Assembly (NCBI GenBank): GCA_945866245.1
Contig: CAMBGW010000001.1
Location: forward strand, 1-64,000
Direction of reading: 5' to 3'
DNA: 64,000 nt
Origin: Verrucomicrobia subdivision 6 bacterium
GTDB taxonomy: Bacteria; Verrucomicrobiota; Verrucomicrobiia; Methylacidiphilales; Verrucolacustridaceae
Shown: one piece after another, positions 26,514 to 34,753 of the stretch
Position numbering within the stretch: position 1 is the stretch's first letter
How the letters are laid out: each line of letters starts with the position of its first letter
The notes under the pieces: model-generated
Databases searched by the model: none
Told to the model about the DNA's origin: nothing
Seen by the model: the letters and a program-made list of their open reading frames with translations, nothing else
Program-made: the position numbers and the translations under genes

Positions 26514-27758
26514 TTAAACCAGACGTGAGGCCACGATGCAAGCGTTGTGCCCCCCGAAGCCGAAGGAGTTGTTCATGACAATGTTTGCTTTTTGCTCTCT
26601 GGGTTTTTGCGGGATGTAGTCCAAATCACATTCTGGATCAGGATCTTCCAGATTGATGGTGGCGGGAAGGAGATTGGTTTCGAGGGCCTTGAGGCAGATG
26701 GCCATTTCGACAGAGCCGGCGGCACCGAGAAGGTGCCCTAGGCTGGATTTTGTGGAGCTAACGGCAACTTTTTTGGCATGGGCACCGAGAACGGCTTTGA
26801 TGGCTTGGGTTTCACAGATGTCGCCTTGAGGGGTGGAGGTGCCGTGGGCGTTGATGTAGTCAACCTGCTCGGGGTTGATCTTGGCGTGTTGAAGTGCGAT
26901 TCGCATGGCGCGAGCGGCTCCAGCTCCCTCGGGAGCGGGGGCGGTGAGGTGGTAGGCGTCGGCAGTTGCACCGTAGCCAAGGATTTCTCCATAGATGCGG
27001 GCGTTGCGTTTTTTTGCGTGATTGTACTCTTCCAAAACAATGACTCCGGCTCCTTCGCTGAGGACAAAGCCGTCTCGGCCTTTATCAAAAGGGCGAGAGG
27101 CACGTGTGGGTTCGTCGTTGCGGGTGGAGAGAGCTTTCATGGCGCCGAAGCCGCTGAGGCCGAGACCGACAACAGCAGCTTCACTTCCTCCCGCGATAAT
27201 TAAGTCTGCCTCCGACTCGCGAATGAGACGCCACCCCTCGCCGATGGAGTGGGTGGCGGTGGCGCAAGCGGAGACGATGGCAAAGTTGGGGCCGCGAAGG
27301 CCGAAGTGCATCGAGATATGGCCCGAGGCGATATTGTTAATCATCATGGGAATCATGAAGGGGGAAACTTTTTTCGGGCCCCGATCTTTGAGGATGGTGT
27401 GTTGCTCCTCAAGGGTTCTGAGGCCTCCAATTCCTGAGCCGACGAGAACGCCGCTACGATCGAGGTCGATCGAGGCTTGTTCAAGGCCGGCGTCTCTCCA
27501 GGCCTCTCCTGCGGCAGCCATGGCGAGGTGGGTATATCGATCCGTGCGGCGGACGTCTTTAGGGTTTTTAAAGGCGGTGGCGGGATCGAAGTTACGAACT
27601 TCGCCTGCGATGCGGCAATCGTACCCAGTGGTATCGAAAGCGGTGACGGGGGCGATGCCACTTTCTCCACGGATCAGGCGATCCCAAGTTTTGGGGAAGT
27701 CGTTCGCCAGTGGGGTGAGTGTACCTAAACCTGTAACGACGACGCGGCGCGTGCTCAT
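26514..27758 (-). CDS. fabF: Beta-ketoacyl-ACP synthase II
   Basis: 414 residues. VVVTGLGTLTPL at the N-terminus, nucleophile Cys in VSACATATHSIGEG, His in YINAHGTSTPQGD, and Lys/His in TKSSLGHLLGAAGSVE. The closing NSFGFGGHNA is typical. It elongates acyl-ACP in fatty acid synthesis. It follows acpP after 64 bp that contain a strong hairpin (27779-27805). A second, shorter ketosynthase gene is at 35.6 kb. Confidence 0.97.
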   Translation of the reverse strand: MSTRRVVVTGLGTLTPLANDFPKTWDRLIRGESGIAPVTAFDTTGYDCRIAGEVRNFDPATAFKNPKDVRRTDRYTHLAMAAAGEAWRDAGLEQASIDLDRSGVLVGSGIGGLRTLEEQHTILKDRGPKKVSPFMIPMMINNIASGHISMHFGLRGPNFAIVSACATATHSIGEGWRLIRESEADLIIAGGSEAAVVGLGLSGFGAMKALSTRNDEPTRASRPFDKGRDGFVLSEGAGVIVLEEYNHAKKRNARIYGEILGYGATADAYHLTAPAPEGAGAARAMRIALQHAKINPEQVDYINAHGTSTPQGDICETQAIKAVLGAHAKKVAVSSTKSSLGHLLGAAGSVEMAICLKALETNLLPATINLEDPDPECDLDYIPQKPREQKANIVMNNSFGFGGHNACIVASRLV

Positions 27759-27778
27759 GAAAGACGAGGGATGACGAG

Positions 27779-27805
27779 GCTGAGCGGAAAGGTTTTCCGG
27801 TCAGC
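27779..27805 (-). promoter_or_regulatory. 12-bp inverted repeat between acpP and fabF
   Basis: GCTGAGCGGAAA and TTTCCGGTCAGC pair at 11 of 12 positions around a 3-nt loop. On the minus-strand transcript it lies 17 nt after the acpP stop and 20 nt before the fabF start. No U-run follows, so it is more likely an mRNA 3'-end stabiliser or partial terminator that separates acpP from fabF levels. Confidence 0.55.
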
Positions 27806-27822
27806 GCACATCAGGACCAGCG

Positions 27823-28068
27823 TTATTTGGACTGCTTGTCCTCGATGTACTTGACGACATCGCCGACGGTGAGGAGCTTCTCGGCATCGCTATCGGGAAC
27901 TTCCACACCAAACTCTTCTTCAAACGCCATGACGAGCTCGACGATGTCGAGTGAGTCGGCGCCCAAGTCCTCGATAAACTTGGCTTCGGGTGTGACTTGC
28001 TCTGCGTTGACGCTGAGTTGCTCAACGATGATGTCTTTGACTTTTTGTTCGATCGATTTTTCGCTCAT
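27823..28068 (-). CDS. acpP: Acyl carrier protein
   Basis: 81 residues, acidic. The 4'-phosphopantetheine serine is Ser39 in [21 protein letters not shown], the textbook AcpP sequence. It carries acyl chains between FabD/G/F/H and PlsX, all encoded in the same run. Its Shine-Dalgarno AGGAGC (28078-28083, minus strand) is inside a 6-bp stem, and a 12-bp hairpin follows the gene, so expression may be set separately from its neighbours. Confidence 0.98.
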   Translation of the reverse strand: MSEKSIEQKVKDIIVEQLSVNAEQVTPEAKFIEDLGADSLDIVELVMAFEEEFGVEVPDSDAEKLLTVGDVVKYIEDKQSK

Positions 28069-28077
28069 AGTGGTATT

Positions 28078-28098
28078 GCTCCTGTGTTTGTGAGGAGC
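28078..28098 (-). promoter_or_regulatory. Hairpin covering the acpP Shine-Dalgarno
   Basis: On the minus strand GCTCCT (28093-28098) can pair perfectly with AGGAGC (28078-28083) across a 9-nt loop. AGGAG is the acpP ribosome binding site, about 10 nt before the ATG at 28068. Pairing would hide it; regulation is inferred. Confidence 0.45.
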
Positions 28099-28160
28099 GC
28101 AGTAAGGATTCTCGGAGGCATTAAGGCAATAAGAAAATTTAGGGGGGGCTATTTAATTTT

Positions 28161-28907
28161 TCACATCGTCATGCCGCCATCGATGGCCCAAGCCTGACCC
28201 GTGACATATCCGGCGTCAGGACCGCAGAGAAAAGAGACGAGTCCTGCGACCTCTTCCGGCTTTCCAAATCGATTTAAAGGTATGGTAGTCAGCGCCTTAG
28301 ACTTAAGATCATCTTTCAAAACTGAGGTCATATCGGTATCAAAAAAGCCGGGGCAGACGCAGTTACAGGTAACGCCACGGGAGGCAAACTCGCGGGCGAC
28401 CGATTGGGTGAGGCCGATCAGGCCAGCTTTGGCGGCTGCGTAGTTAGCTTGGCCGGCGTTGCCCACGAGGCCGACGACGGAGCCGATATTGATGATCCGA
28501 CCGGAACGGGCTTTGAGCATTCCGCGAGAGACGGCGCGGATCCAGCGAAAGGCGCCGGTGAGATTTGTATCGATGACAGAGCTCCAGTCGGAATCTTCCA
28601 TTCGCATGATGAGGCCATCCTTGGTGATGCCAGCGTTGTTAATGAGAGCGCCAAGCGGGCCGAGATCTTTTTCCACATTGGCGATGACTTGGTCGGCGGC
28701 TTTGGGATCGGAGATATCGGCTGGGTAGACGGAGGCTTTTCCGCCCGCTGCTTCAATGGCGGTGCGCACTTCTTGGAGCTTGTCGGCTTGGCGGGCGACG
28801 AGGGCGAGCGTCCAACCGTCCTGAGCGAGACGCTGGGCGATGGCGCGACCGAGGCCACGGCTGGCTCCGGTGACGAGGGCGATACGGGAGTTAACGGGGG
28901 AGTTCAT
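28161..28907 (-). CDS. fabG: 3-oxoacyl-ACP reductase
   Basis: 248 residues, classical short-chain dehydrogenase. VTGASRGLGRAIAQRL binds NADPH; INNAGITKDGLIMRM, IINIGSVVGLVGNAGQANYAAAKAGL supply the Ser-Tyr-Lys catalytic set (S in GSVVG, YAAAK). It reduces beta-ketoacyl-ACP. Start overlaps the end of fabD by 17 bp, and a 92-bp leader separates it from acpP downstream. Confidence 0.97.
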   Translation of the reverse strand: MNSPVNSRIALVTGASRGLGRAIAQRLAQDGWTLALVARQADKLQEVRTAIEAAGGKASVYPADISDPKAADQVIANVEKDLGPLGALINNAGITKDGLIMRMEDSDWSSVIDTNLTGAFRWIRAVSRGMLKARSGRIINIGSVVGLVGNAGQANYAAAKAGLIGLTQSVAREFASRGVTCNCVCPGFFDTDMTSVLKDDLKSKALTTIPLNRFGKPEEVAGLVSFLCGPDAGYVTGQAWAIDGGMTM

Positions 28908-29820
28908 GAATGGCCTTCTCTAGTTCCGCCAGAGTTCCGGCGCTGGTGCAAGGAAGATCGGGGAGAATCTTTTTTGATAGTCCCGCGAGCACCCCTCCCG
29001 GACCAAGCTCAAGAAAGTGACGAATTCCAGATTCTGCGAGCTGTTTGAGGCAAGCTTCCCATCGAACGGTGCCGGTGACTTGTTCGAGGAGGCTGAGACG
29101 GATGGCGTCGACTCCTTGGGCAGGTTTTCCGAGAACATTGGAGCTAACGGGGACGGAGGGAGGGGCGAAGGGGGTATTGGCGATCGAATCGGCGAGGCCT
29201 TGGCGCGCGGAGTTCATGAGAGAGGAGTGGTAGGCGCCGGCTACTTTGAGGGGAATGGAGCGCTTCACTCCGGCTGCTTTGGCGGCGGCTTGGGCATCGG
29301 CAAGTTTTGCGGCAGGGCCGGAGAGAACAACTTGGCCGCCCCCATTGAGGTTCGCGACTTCCCATCCCGACTCTTTTGCGATGCGTGAGGCAACAGACTC
29401 GTCTGTACCCAAGAGTGCGAGCATGGCGCCTTGCGTTTGGGTGCATGCCTCCTCCATGAGAGTTCCGCGGCGGGCCACGAGGCGAAGACCGTCAAGGGGC
29501 GAGAAGGTTCCGGCGGCGGCGTGAGCGGTGAATTCGCCGAGGGAGAGGCCAGCGGTGGCGGAGAATGAGAAGTTTGGGTTTTTTTCACGGAGTGCAGCTA
29601 GGAGAGCCAAACCGTGAAGATAAAGAGCAGGTTGGCAGTAGGAGGTACGGGTAAGAGTTTCTTCGGGGCCGGATTGAAGAACTGTGGAGAAGTCTTGCGG
29701 GAGGATGTCAGCGCCAAGTTCGAGAATCTTGCGAGCCGCGGGGGAGGCGGAGGCGAGATCGGATCCCATACCTACGCGTTGGGCGCCTTGGCCGGAAAAA
29801 AGAAGAGCGAGGGGTTGCAT
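28891..29820 (-). CDS. fabD: Malonyl-CoA:ACP transacylase
   Basis: 309 residues from ATG 29820, where the conserved opening MQPLALLFSGQGAQRVGMG begins. The nucleophile Ser is in TAGLSLGEFTAHAA (GxSxG), with the Arg in LVARRGTLMEEA and the His in VAGAYHSSLM. It loads malonyl groups on ACP. The HIT gene ends 2 bp upstream. Confidence 0.97.
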   Translation of the reverse strand: MQPLALLFSGQGAQRVGMGSDLASASPAARKILELGADILPQDFSTVLQSGPEETLTRTSYCQPALYLHGLALLAALREKNPNFSFSATAGLSLGEFTAHAAAGTFSPLDGLRLVARRGTLMEEACTQTQGAMLALLGTDESVASRIAKESGWEVANLNGGGQVVLSGPAAKLADAQAAAKAAGVKRSIPLKVAGAYHSSLMNSARQGLADSIANTPFAPPSVPVSSNVLGKPAQGVDAIRLSLLEQVTGTVRWEACLKQLAESGIRHFLELGPGGVLAGLSKKILPDLPCTSAGTLAELEKAIHELPR

Positions 29821-29822
29821 CG

Positions 29823-30302
29823 TTAGGTGAGGGCTTCGAGTAGTTTGGCGTACACTGAGGGCAGATCGCCTGGATGAATTCGGGTGGTGCCGGTGGTGGT
29901 GAGGAAGTTGGCATCGTTGGGCCAACGGGGAACTACATGAACATGGAGGTGAAGAGGAACACCTGCACCGGCGGCGGAACCGAGGTTGATGCCGAGGTTG
30001 AAGCCCTCTGGGTTCATGGCTTTTTTTAATGCTGCGACCATTCGATTCACGAGTGTCCAGAGGTCTGCGGACTCTTGAGCAGAGAGAGCGGCGAGGTCAC
30101 TGACCTCCCTGTACGGGCAGACCATGAGGTGGCCGAGGTTGTAGGGGTAGCGGTTGAGGACGGCGAAGGAGGCTTTGGTGCGGGCGAGGACGAAGTGGGC
30201 GGCATCGTCGGAGGATTGGGCGATTTTTCGAAAAAGATCTTCACTAGGTTTTTCAGCTCCGGTGACATAGCGATTGCGCCAAGGGGCCCAGAGGTGTTCC
30301 AT
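29823..30302 (-). CDS. HIT-family nucleotide hydrolase/transferase
   Basis: 159 residues from ATG 30302, where EHLWAPWRNRYVTG, typical of the AP4A phosphorylase-like HIT branch, begins. The active site is HLHVHVVPRW (His triad). RYPYNLGHLMVCPYREV is also conserved. It likely hydrolyses or phosphorolyses dinucleoside polyphosphates or AMP conjugates. First gene of the minus-strand run; its ATG is only 9 bp from the ATG of the divergent holA, leaving no room for promoters between them. Confidence 0.93.
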   Translation of the reverse strand: MEHLWAPWRNRYVTGAEKPSEDLFRKIAQSSDDAAHFVLARTKASFAVLNRYPYNLGHLMVCPYREVSDLAALSAQESADLWTLVNRMVAALKKAMNPEGFNLGINLGSAAGAGVPLHLHVHVVPRWPNDANFLTTTGTTRIHPGDLPSVYAKLLEALT

Positions 30303-30311
30303 CGTGTAAGA

Positions 30312-31409
30312 ATGGCAACGACTCAAGAGCAGGGCAAACCTCAACACCTGATGGTTGGAGGGGGGGATGAGCCTGAGGTTTCTCGACGGGCGCGGGAGCT
30401 TTTTGCGCAGTGGGCTCCAGAGGATCCGCTGAATGCGGAGAAGGTGGATGGGCGGGTCGAGACGGTGGAAGGGGCGCTGCAGGCGATCGCAAAAACGAGG
30501 GAGGGGTTGGAGACTCTACCCTTTTTAGGAGGGCGAAAGTTGGTTTGGTTAGCAGACTGCACTTTTCTAGGAGATAACGTTGCGGGGCGAAATAAGGATG
30601 TGCTCGATTCGATGGCTTCGTTGCATGAGTTGTTGGCCACTTTGCCGCCTGGGGAGGCGCAGCTTTTGGTTTCGGCTCCTGGGGTGGATAAGAGAAGATC
30701 TTTTTTTCGTCAGTTTGAAAAGCTGGGTCAGGTTGAGGTTTTCGATCCGCCCGATTTACGCAAGGGGCGGGATCGTGGGGATTGGATGGATGAGATTAGT
30801 GACCGGTTGCGAAAAGTGGGTTTAACCGCTGGGCCGGGGGTGGTGGAGCTGCTGGTGGAGATTGTTGGGTGGGACGGGCGGGCTTTAGAAAAGGAGCTGG
30901 AGAAGCTAAGGTTGTATTTGAAGCCTGAGACCAAAGTCACCGAGCAGGCGGTGCGGGAGGTGGGGGCGGGGCGAAGAGAGTTGGAGGTTTGGGATTGGTG
31001 TGATGCGGTGGTGGCGGGAAAGTTGGGCCCTGCGAGGGCGGGGTTGCGCCGGTTGTTAGACCAAGGAGAAAGCGATGTGGGTTTAGTGATGATCTTGGCG
31101 GGAAGTTTACGTTTGGCGGCGTTGGGCAAGGCACTGCAGGAGGCGAGGATGTTGCGACTCCCTGCCCCAGGTGGGTATGGGCAACCGGCTCTGGACTCAG
31201 CAGCGGACCCATTTTTGCCGCGAAATGCCAAAGGGGAGAAGCCGAACCTATGGCGGTTGGGAAAAGTTACAGGGCTTTGCGCTCATCGGCCTGCTTCGGG
31301 TTTACGAAGAGCTTTGTATCGGTTGCATGAGTTGCAGATCGAGCTGGTCTCAGGTGGGGATCGGATTCGCGCGTTGGAGGAAGGGGTTTTGAGACTCTGT
31401 CTGGATTAA
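30312..31409 (+). CDS. holA: DNA polymerase III delta subunit (clamp loader)
   Basis: 365 residues from ATG 30312. The family pattern is loose but clear: FLGGRKLVWLADCTFL, then LLVSAPGVDKRRSFFRQFEKLGQVEVF, VVELLVEIVGWDGRALEKELEKLRLYL and a C-terminal helical bundle (AVVAGKLGPARAGLRRLLDQGE, LHELQIELVSGGDR). HolA opens the beta clamp during replication. The frame extends upstream into the HIT gene, but that part is an antisense shadow. Divergent from the HIT gene by 9 bp. Confidence 0.85.
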   Translation: MATTQEQGKPQHLMVGGGDEPEVSRRARELFAQWAPEDPLNAEKVDGRVETVEGALQAIAKTREGLETLPFLGGRKLVWLADCTFLGDNVAGRNKDVLDSMASLHELLATLPPGEAQLLVSAPGVDKRRSFFRQFEKLGQVEVFDPPDLRKGRDRGDWMDEISDRLRKVGLTAGPGVVELLVEIVGWDGRALEKELEKLRLYLKPETKVTEQAVREVGAGRRELEVWDWCDAVVAGKLGPARAGLRRLLDQGESDVGLVMILAGSLRLAALGKALQEARMLRLPAPGGYGQPALDSAADPFLPRNAKGEKPNLWRLGKVTGLCAHRPASGLRRALYRLHELQIELVSGGDRIRALEEGVLRLCLD

Positions 31410-31437
31410 GGAGAGAGGGCGGGGTAGGGTTGGTACT

Positions 31438-32385
31438 ATGTTAGGAGAAGATCCTAGGGAGAATTGGCTGGCAGAGTGGTTTCGTGGATTGACCATGGGA
31501 GTGCGAATTCAGATTATTTTATTCAGCGTGGTGGGGATTGTTTTGGCTGTGGCGGGAGGAATCGCACTGATTCAGGAGCCCACGGTCCTTTTACCTTTGG
31601 TGGCTCCGGATTCGAAGCCGGTTCCAGGAGAGCCAACCCGAGTGAAGGCAACGAATGCGGTCAAGGATTGGCGAAATGCGGAAAGCATGAAAAAGGAGAT
31701 CCCCCAAGGATCACAAGTGGGAGCCGAGGGTAAGGGGGAGGTGGAAGCGATGCGCAAATTGGTGGCGATGGAGCCAAATGATTCTGATAGTTGGAATCGG
31801 CTGGGTAAAAGTCTCTACACCTCAGGTCAGAATGCTGAAGCGGTTCGTGCTTTTCAGCGAGCGCTTGAGATCAAGCCAGGGGTGGCGGAGGTTTTGACGA
31901 ACCTGGGGGTAACGCTCAAAACAACTGGAGAGATGACAGAGTACGAAAAAATTGTTCAGAGCCTTGCCCTGGTGGACCCAAAATTAGCCCGAGATTTGAT
32001 GGAGTTCTCGCCGGAGAAGATTGGCCCCCCCGTCACCGGAGGCCAAGGAGGAGGGGCTTCGGCTGAGCCTTCTGCACGAACCGATGAGTCGGGCGAGATT
32101 GGGGCCTTGCGAAAGCTGGTGGCGATGGATCCAAAGGATGCGGATAGTTGGGATCGGTTAGGGAAGGCGCTTTTTGTAGCTCAGAAACTGGACGAAGCGA
32201 TTCAGAGTTTTGAAAAGTCGCTCGAATTGAAACCAGATGTCGTGGAGGTGTTGGCCAATCTCGGCGTGACCTCAAAAAGCAAAGGGGACAAGAGCCGCTA
32301 TGCGAAGGTTCTTGAGAAACTTTCCACTCTGGATCCCAAGACGGCCAAGGAATTGGAGGCGTATCAGCCCGCCCCGGCCAAGTAA
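31438..32385 (+). CDS. Membrane-anchored protein with two duplicated TPR modules
   Basis: 315 residues. A membrane segment (about 22-45, IQIILFSVVGIVLAVAGGIAL) leaves a periplasmic domain. Residues 101-190 and 220-309 are two copies of one ~90-residue unit: both begin xLRKLVAM(E/D)P-D-DSW-RLGK and continue with a TPR helix pair and a NLGVT motif. The linker (191-219) is Gly/Ala-rich. No catalytic motif. TPRs usually scaffold protein complexes; the partner is unknown. It follows holA after 28 bp. Confidence 0.8.
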   Translation: MLGEDPRENWLAEWFRGLTMGVRIQIILFSVVGIVLAVAGGIALIQEPTVLLPLVAPDSKPVPGEPTRVKATNAVKDWRNAESMKKEIPQGSQVGAEGKGEVEAMRKLVAMEPNDSDSWNRLGKSLYTSGQNAEAVRAFQRALEIKPGVAEVLTNLGVTLKTTGEMTEYEKIVQSLALVDPKLARDLMEFSPEKIGPPVTGGQGGGASAEPSARTDESGEIGALRKLVAMDPKDADSWDRLGKALFVAQKLDEAIQSFEKSLELKPDVVEVLANLGVTSKSKGDKSRYAKVLEKLSTLDPKTAKELEAYQPAPAK

Positions 32386-32399
32386 CTTCAGGCTTCTGG

Positions 32400-32960
32400 T
32401 TAGACCTTGAGGAGTTCGGTTTCCTTGCCGGTGACAAGGGCTTCGATTTTTCCTGTATATTGATCGGTAAGTTTTTGGACCTCTTTTTCGCCTAGGCTTA
32501 ATTCATCCTCGGTAATCTTTCCGTCCTTTTGCTCTTTTTTCAGTGCCTCAAGGCCGTGGCGACGTTCGTGACGCAGTGCGACCCGACCATCCTCAGCCAG
32601 TTTTCCGATGAGTTTAATTAGATCTCTGCGTCGCTCCTCTGAGAGTTGGGGAATAGGGAGGCGAATGATTTTGCCATCGACTTGGGGGGTAATGCCCAGC
32701 TGAGACTCCTCCAACGCTTTTCGCACGGGATCGACGGTGGTGGCATCCCAAGGTTGGACAACAAGGAGGCGAGGTTCGGGAGCAGTGATGCCCGCGAGCT
32801 CTTTGAGGCGCATGGTTGAACCGTAAGCTTCGACGCGGATGTTCTCGACCAAAGAGGCAGAGGCCTTGCCGGTGCGAACTCCTTGGAAGTCCTCCTCCAC
32901 CTTGCGAAGGGTTTTTTCCATTTTCTCCTCGGTTTCGAGGAGGATGTCGTCGGAGGCCAT
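32400..32960 (-). CDS. frr: Ribosome recycling factor
   Basis: 186 residues, standard length. MEKTLRKVEEDFQGVRTGKASASLVENI, then YGSTMRLKELAGITAPEPRLLVVQPWD and LTEERRRDLIKL-like LSEERRRDLIKLIGKLAEDGRVALRHERR are characteristic. It splits post-termination ribosomes with EF-G. The usual partner pyrH is not adjacent; rpsA precedes it by 27 bp instead. The 14 nt before the ATG are pyrimidine-rich (CCTCC), so there is no Shine-Dalgarno. Confidence 0.97.
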   Translation of the reverse strand: MASDDILLETEEKMEKTLRKVEEDFQGVRTGKASASLVENIRVEAYGSTMRLKELAGITAPEPRLLVVQPWDATTVDPVRKALEESQLGITPQVDGKIIRLPIPQLSEERRRDLIKLIGKLAEDGRVALRHERRHGLEALKKEQKDGKITEDELSLGEKEVQKLTDQYTGKIEALVTGKETELLKV

Positions 32961-32987
32961 AAGGGAGGAGCGGCCCGTGAGGGTCGC

Positions 32988-34673
32988 TTAGCTTTTGGAG
33001 CCTTCGCCCGGGCGGTACTCTTCTTCCGCCTTTTCGAAAGCGGCTTCCATGCCACCCAAGAAGTCGGTCGACTTGGAGGTATCTTCCAAAGCGTTGCGCT
33101 CTTTTTCGAACGCATCGTCGGAGTAAGCGGCGGCTTTGATCGAGAGACCGATGCGCCGTTCCGCTTTATTGAGGCGAATGACGCGAGCTTCGATCTCTTG
33201 GCCGGGCTTGAGAACGTCTTTGACCTTGGCCACGCGCTCTTCGGAGATCTGGGAAATATGGACGAGGCCGTCGAGCTCTCCTTCGAGTTGGATAAAGGCA
33301 CCAAAGCTGGCGACTTTGCTGACGGTTCCTTTGACCATCTGACCGATCTTGAATCGAGTCTCGACCTGTTTCCAGGGATCTTCGGCAAGCTGTTTGAGTC
33401 CGAGAGAGATTCTCTGGTTAGCTTTATCGATTCCGAGGACTTGGGCTTCCACCGTGTCCCCCTTTTTGAGCATTTCGGAGGCGTGGGCAGGTTTACGCGT
33501 CCACGACATATCGGAAACGTGGATCATTCCGTCGATTCCTTCTTCTAGTTCGACGAAGGCTCCGTAGGCAGTGGTGTTGCGAACGATTCCTTTGACGGGG
33601 CGACCCACGGGATAGCGCAGATGAATCTCTTCCCAAGGATTTGCTTCGAGATGACGAACGGAGAGGGAAAGTTTCTGTTCTTCCTTGCTGACGCTGATCA
33701 CGATGGCGTCGATCTCCTGACCGTCCTGAAGAATATCACTCGGGCGGTTGATTCGGCGTGTCCAAGAGAGTTCACTGACGTGAACGAGTCCCTCGACACC
33801 GGGTTCCAGTTGAATGAAGGCGCCGTAGGGAACGAGGCTAGTAATTTTGCCACGGACCTTGAGATTCACCGGATATTTCTCAGCGATTTTGTCCCATGGG
33901 TTTTCCGACATCTGTTTGAGGCCGAGGGAGACGCGGAGGCGCTCTTTATCGATCTCGAGAACGAGAACTTCGATCTCTTGACCGGTCTGGAGCATTTCGG
34001 AAGGGTGACCGAGGCGACCCCAAGTCATATCGGTGACGTGGAGGAGACCGTCGAGTCCGTCGAGGTCGACGAAGGCACCGAATTCGGTGAGATTTTTGAC
34101 ACGGCCTTTGACCTTGGCGCCCTTGTCGAGGTGAGACAGGAGCTTGGAGCGTTTTTCATTACGCTCTTCTTCGATCAACTCGCGGCGTGAGAGAACAACG
34201 TTTTTGCGATCTTCATTCAGCTTCACGATGCGGCACTCGAGAGTCTGGCCGAGGAATTCCCGAAGGTTTTTCGGGGGGTTGATATCGATCTGGGAGGAGG
34301 GAAGAAAGGCTTCGACTCCGACGTCGAGCATGAGGCCGCCTTTGACGATGCCTCTGACGATGCCTTGGACGGTTTTGCCCCCTTGGCTGAGTTTGAGAAT
34401 CTTGTCCCAATTTTGTTTGTGGGCGGCTTTTTGGCGGGAGAGGATGACTTGGCCGTCTTCGTTCTCAAGCCGTTCGAGAAGGACCTCGATCTCTTGGCCG
34501 ATGGCGAGATCGTCTGCGGAGCTAAATTCGTTTAGGTCGATGGCGCCTTCGGATTTATAGCCGATATCGACCATGACTTCCCGGGGGCGGCGTTCGATAA
34601 TCCGGCCTTTGACAATGGTTCCTTCCTTAAAGTTCTGCATCGACTGGGATAAAAGAGTTTCGAAATTGGTCAT
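32988..34673 (-). CDS. rpsA: Ribosomal protein bS1
   Basis: 561 residues, almost the E. coli length (557), with six S1 (OB-fold) repeats: the first two are divergent ribosome-binding ones (KGRIIERRPREVMVDIGYKSEG; GIVRGIVKGGLMLDVGVEAFLP) and four RNA-binding ones carry the pattern GxxxxxxxYGAFVxLxxGxxGLVHxSxxS. It brings mRNA to the 30S subunit, which matters in a genome where many starts lack a Shine-Dalgarno. A GGAGCC/GGCTCC inverted repeat lies in its leader (34700-34719). Confidence 0.97.
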   Translation of the reverse strand: MTNFETLLSQSMQNFKEGTIVKGRIIERRPREVMVDIGYKSEGAIDLNEFSSADDLAIGQEIEVLLERLENEDGQVILSRQKAAHKQNWDKILKLSQGGKTVQGIVRGIVKGGLMLDVGVEAFLPSSQIDINPPKNLREFLGQTLECRIVKLNEDRKNVVLSRRELIEEERNEKRSKLLSHLDKGAKVKGRVKNLTEFGAFVDLDGLDGLLHVTDMTWGRLGHPSEMLQTGQEIEVLVLEIDKERLRVSLGLKQMSENPWDKIAEKYPVNLKVRGKITSLVPYGAFIQLEPGVEGLVHVSELSWTRRINRPSDILQDGQEIDAIVISVSKEEQKLSLSVRHLEANPWEEIHLRYPVGRPVKGIVRNTTAYGAFVELEEGIDGMIHVSDMSWTRKPAHASEMLKKGDTVEAQVLGIDKANQRISLGLKQLAEDPWKQVETRFKIGQMVKGTVSKVASFGAFIQLEGELDGLVHISQISEERVAKVKDVLKPGQEIEARVIRLNKAERRIGLSIKAAAYSDDAFEKERNALEDTSKSTDFLGGMEAAFEKAEEEYRPGEGSKS

Positions 34674-34699
34674 ATGTTTAAGTTTCTTGGGTTAGAGTG

Positions 34700-34719
34700 G
34701 GAGCCGATGAAGTGGCTCC
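34700..34719. repeat. Inverted repeat between rpsA and the ketosynthase-like cassette
   Basis: GGAGCC and GGCTCC, perfect 6-bp arms, 8-nt spacer, in the 80-bp divergent gap. It could be a hairpin in the rpsA leader (S1 is known to control its own translation in E. coli) or an operator for either gene. Confidence 0.35.
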
Positions 34720-34753
34720 ATTTTGAGGGCGGTCAACGGACCGCTATGTTTCT

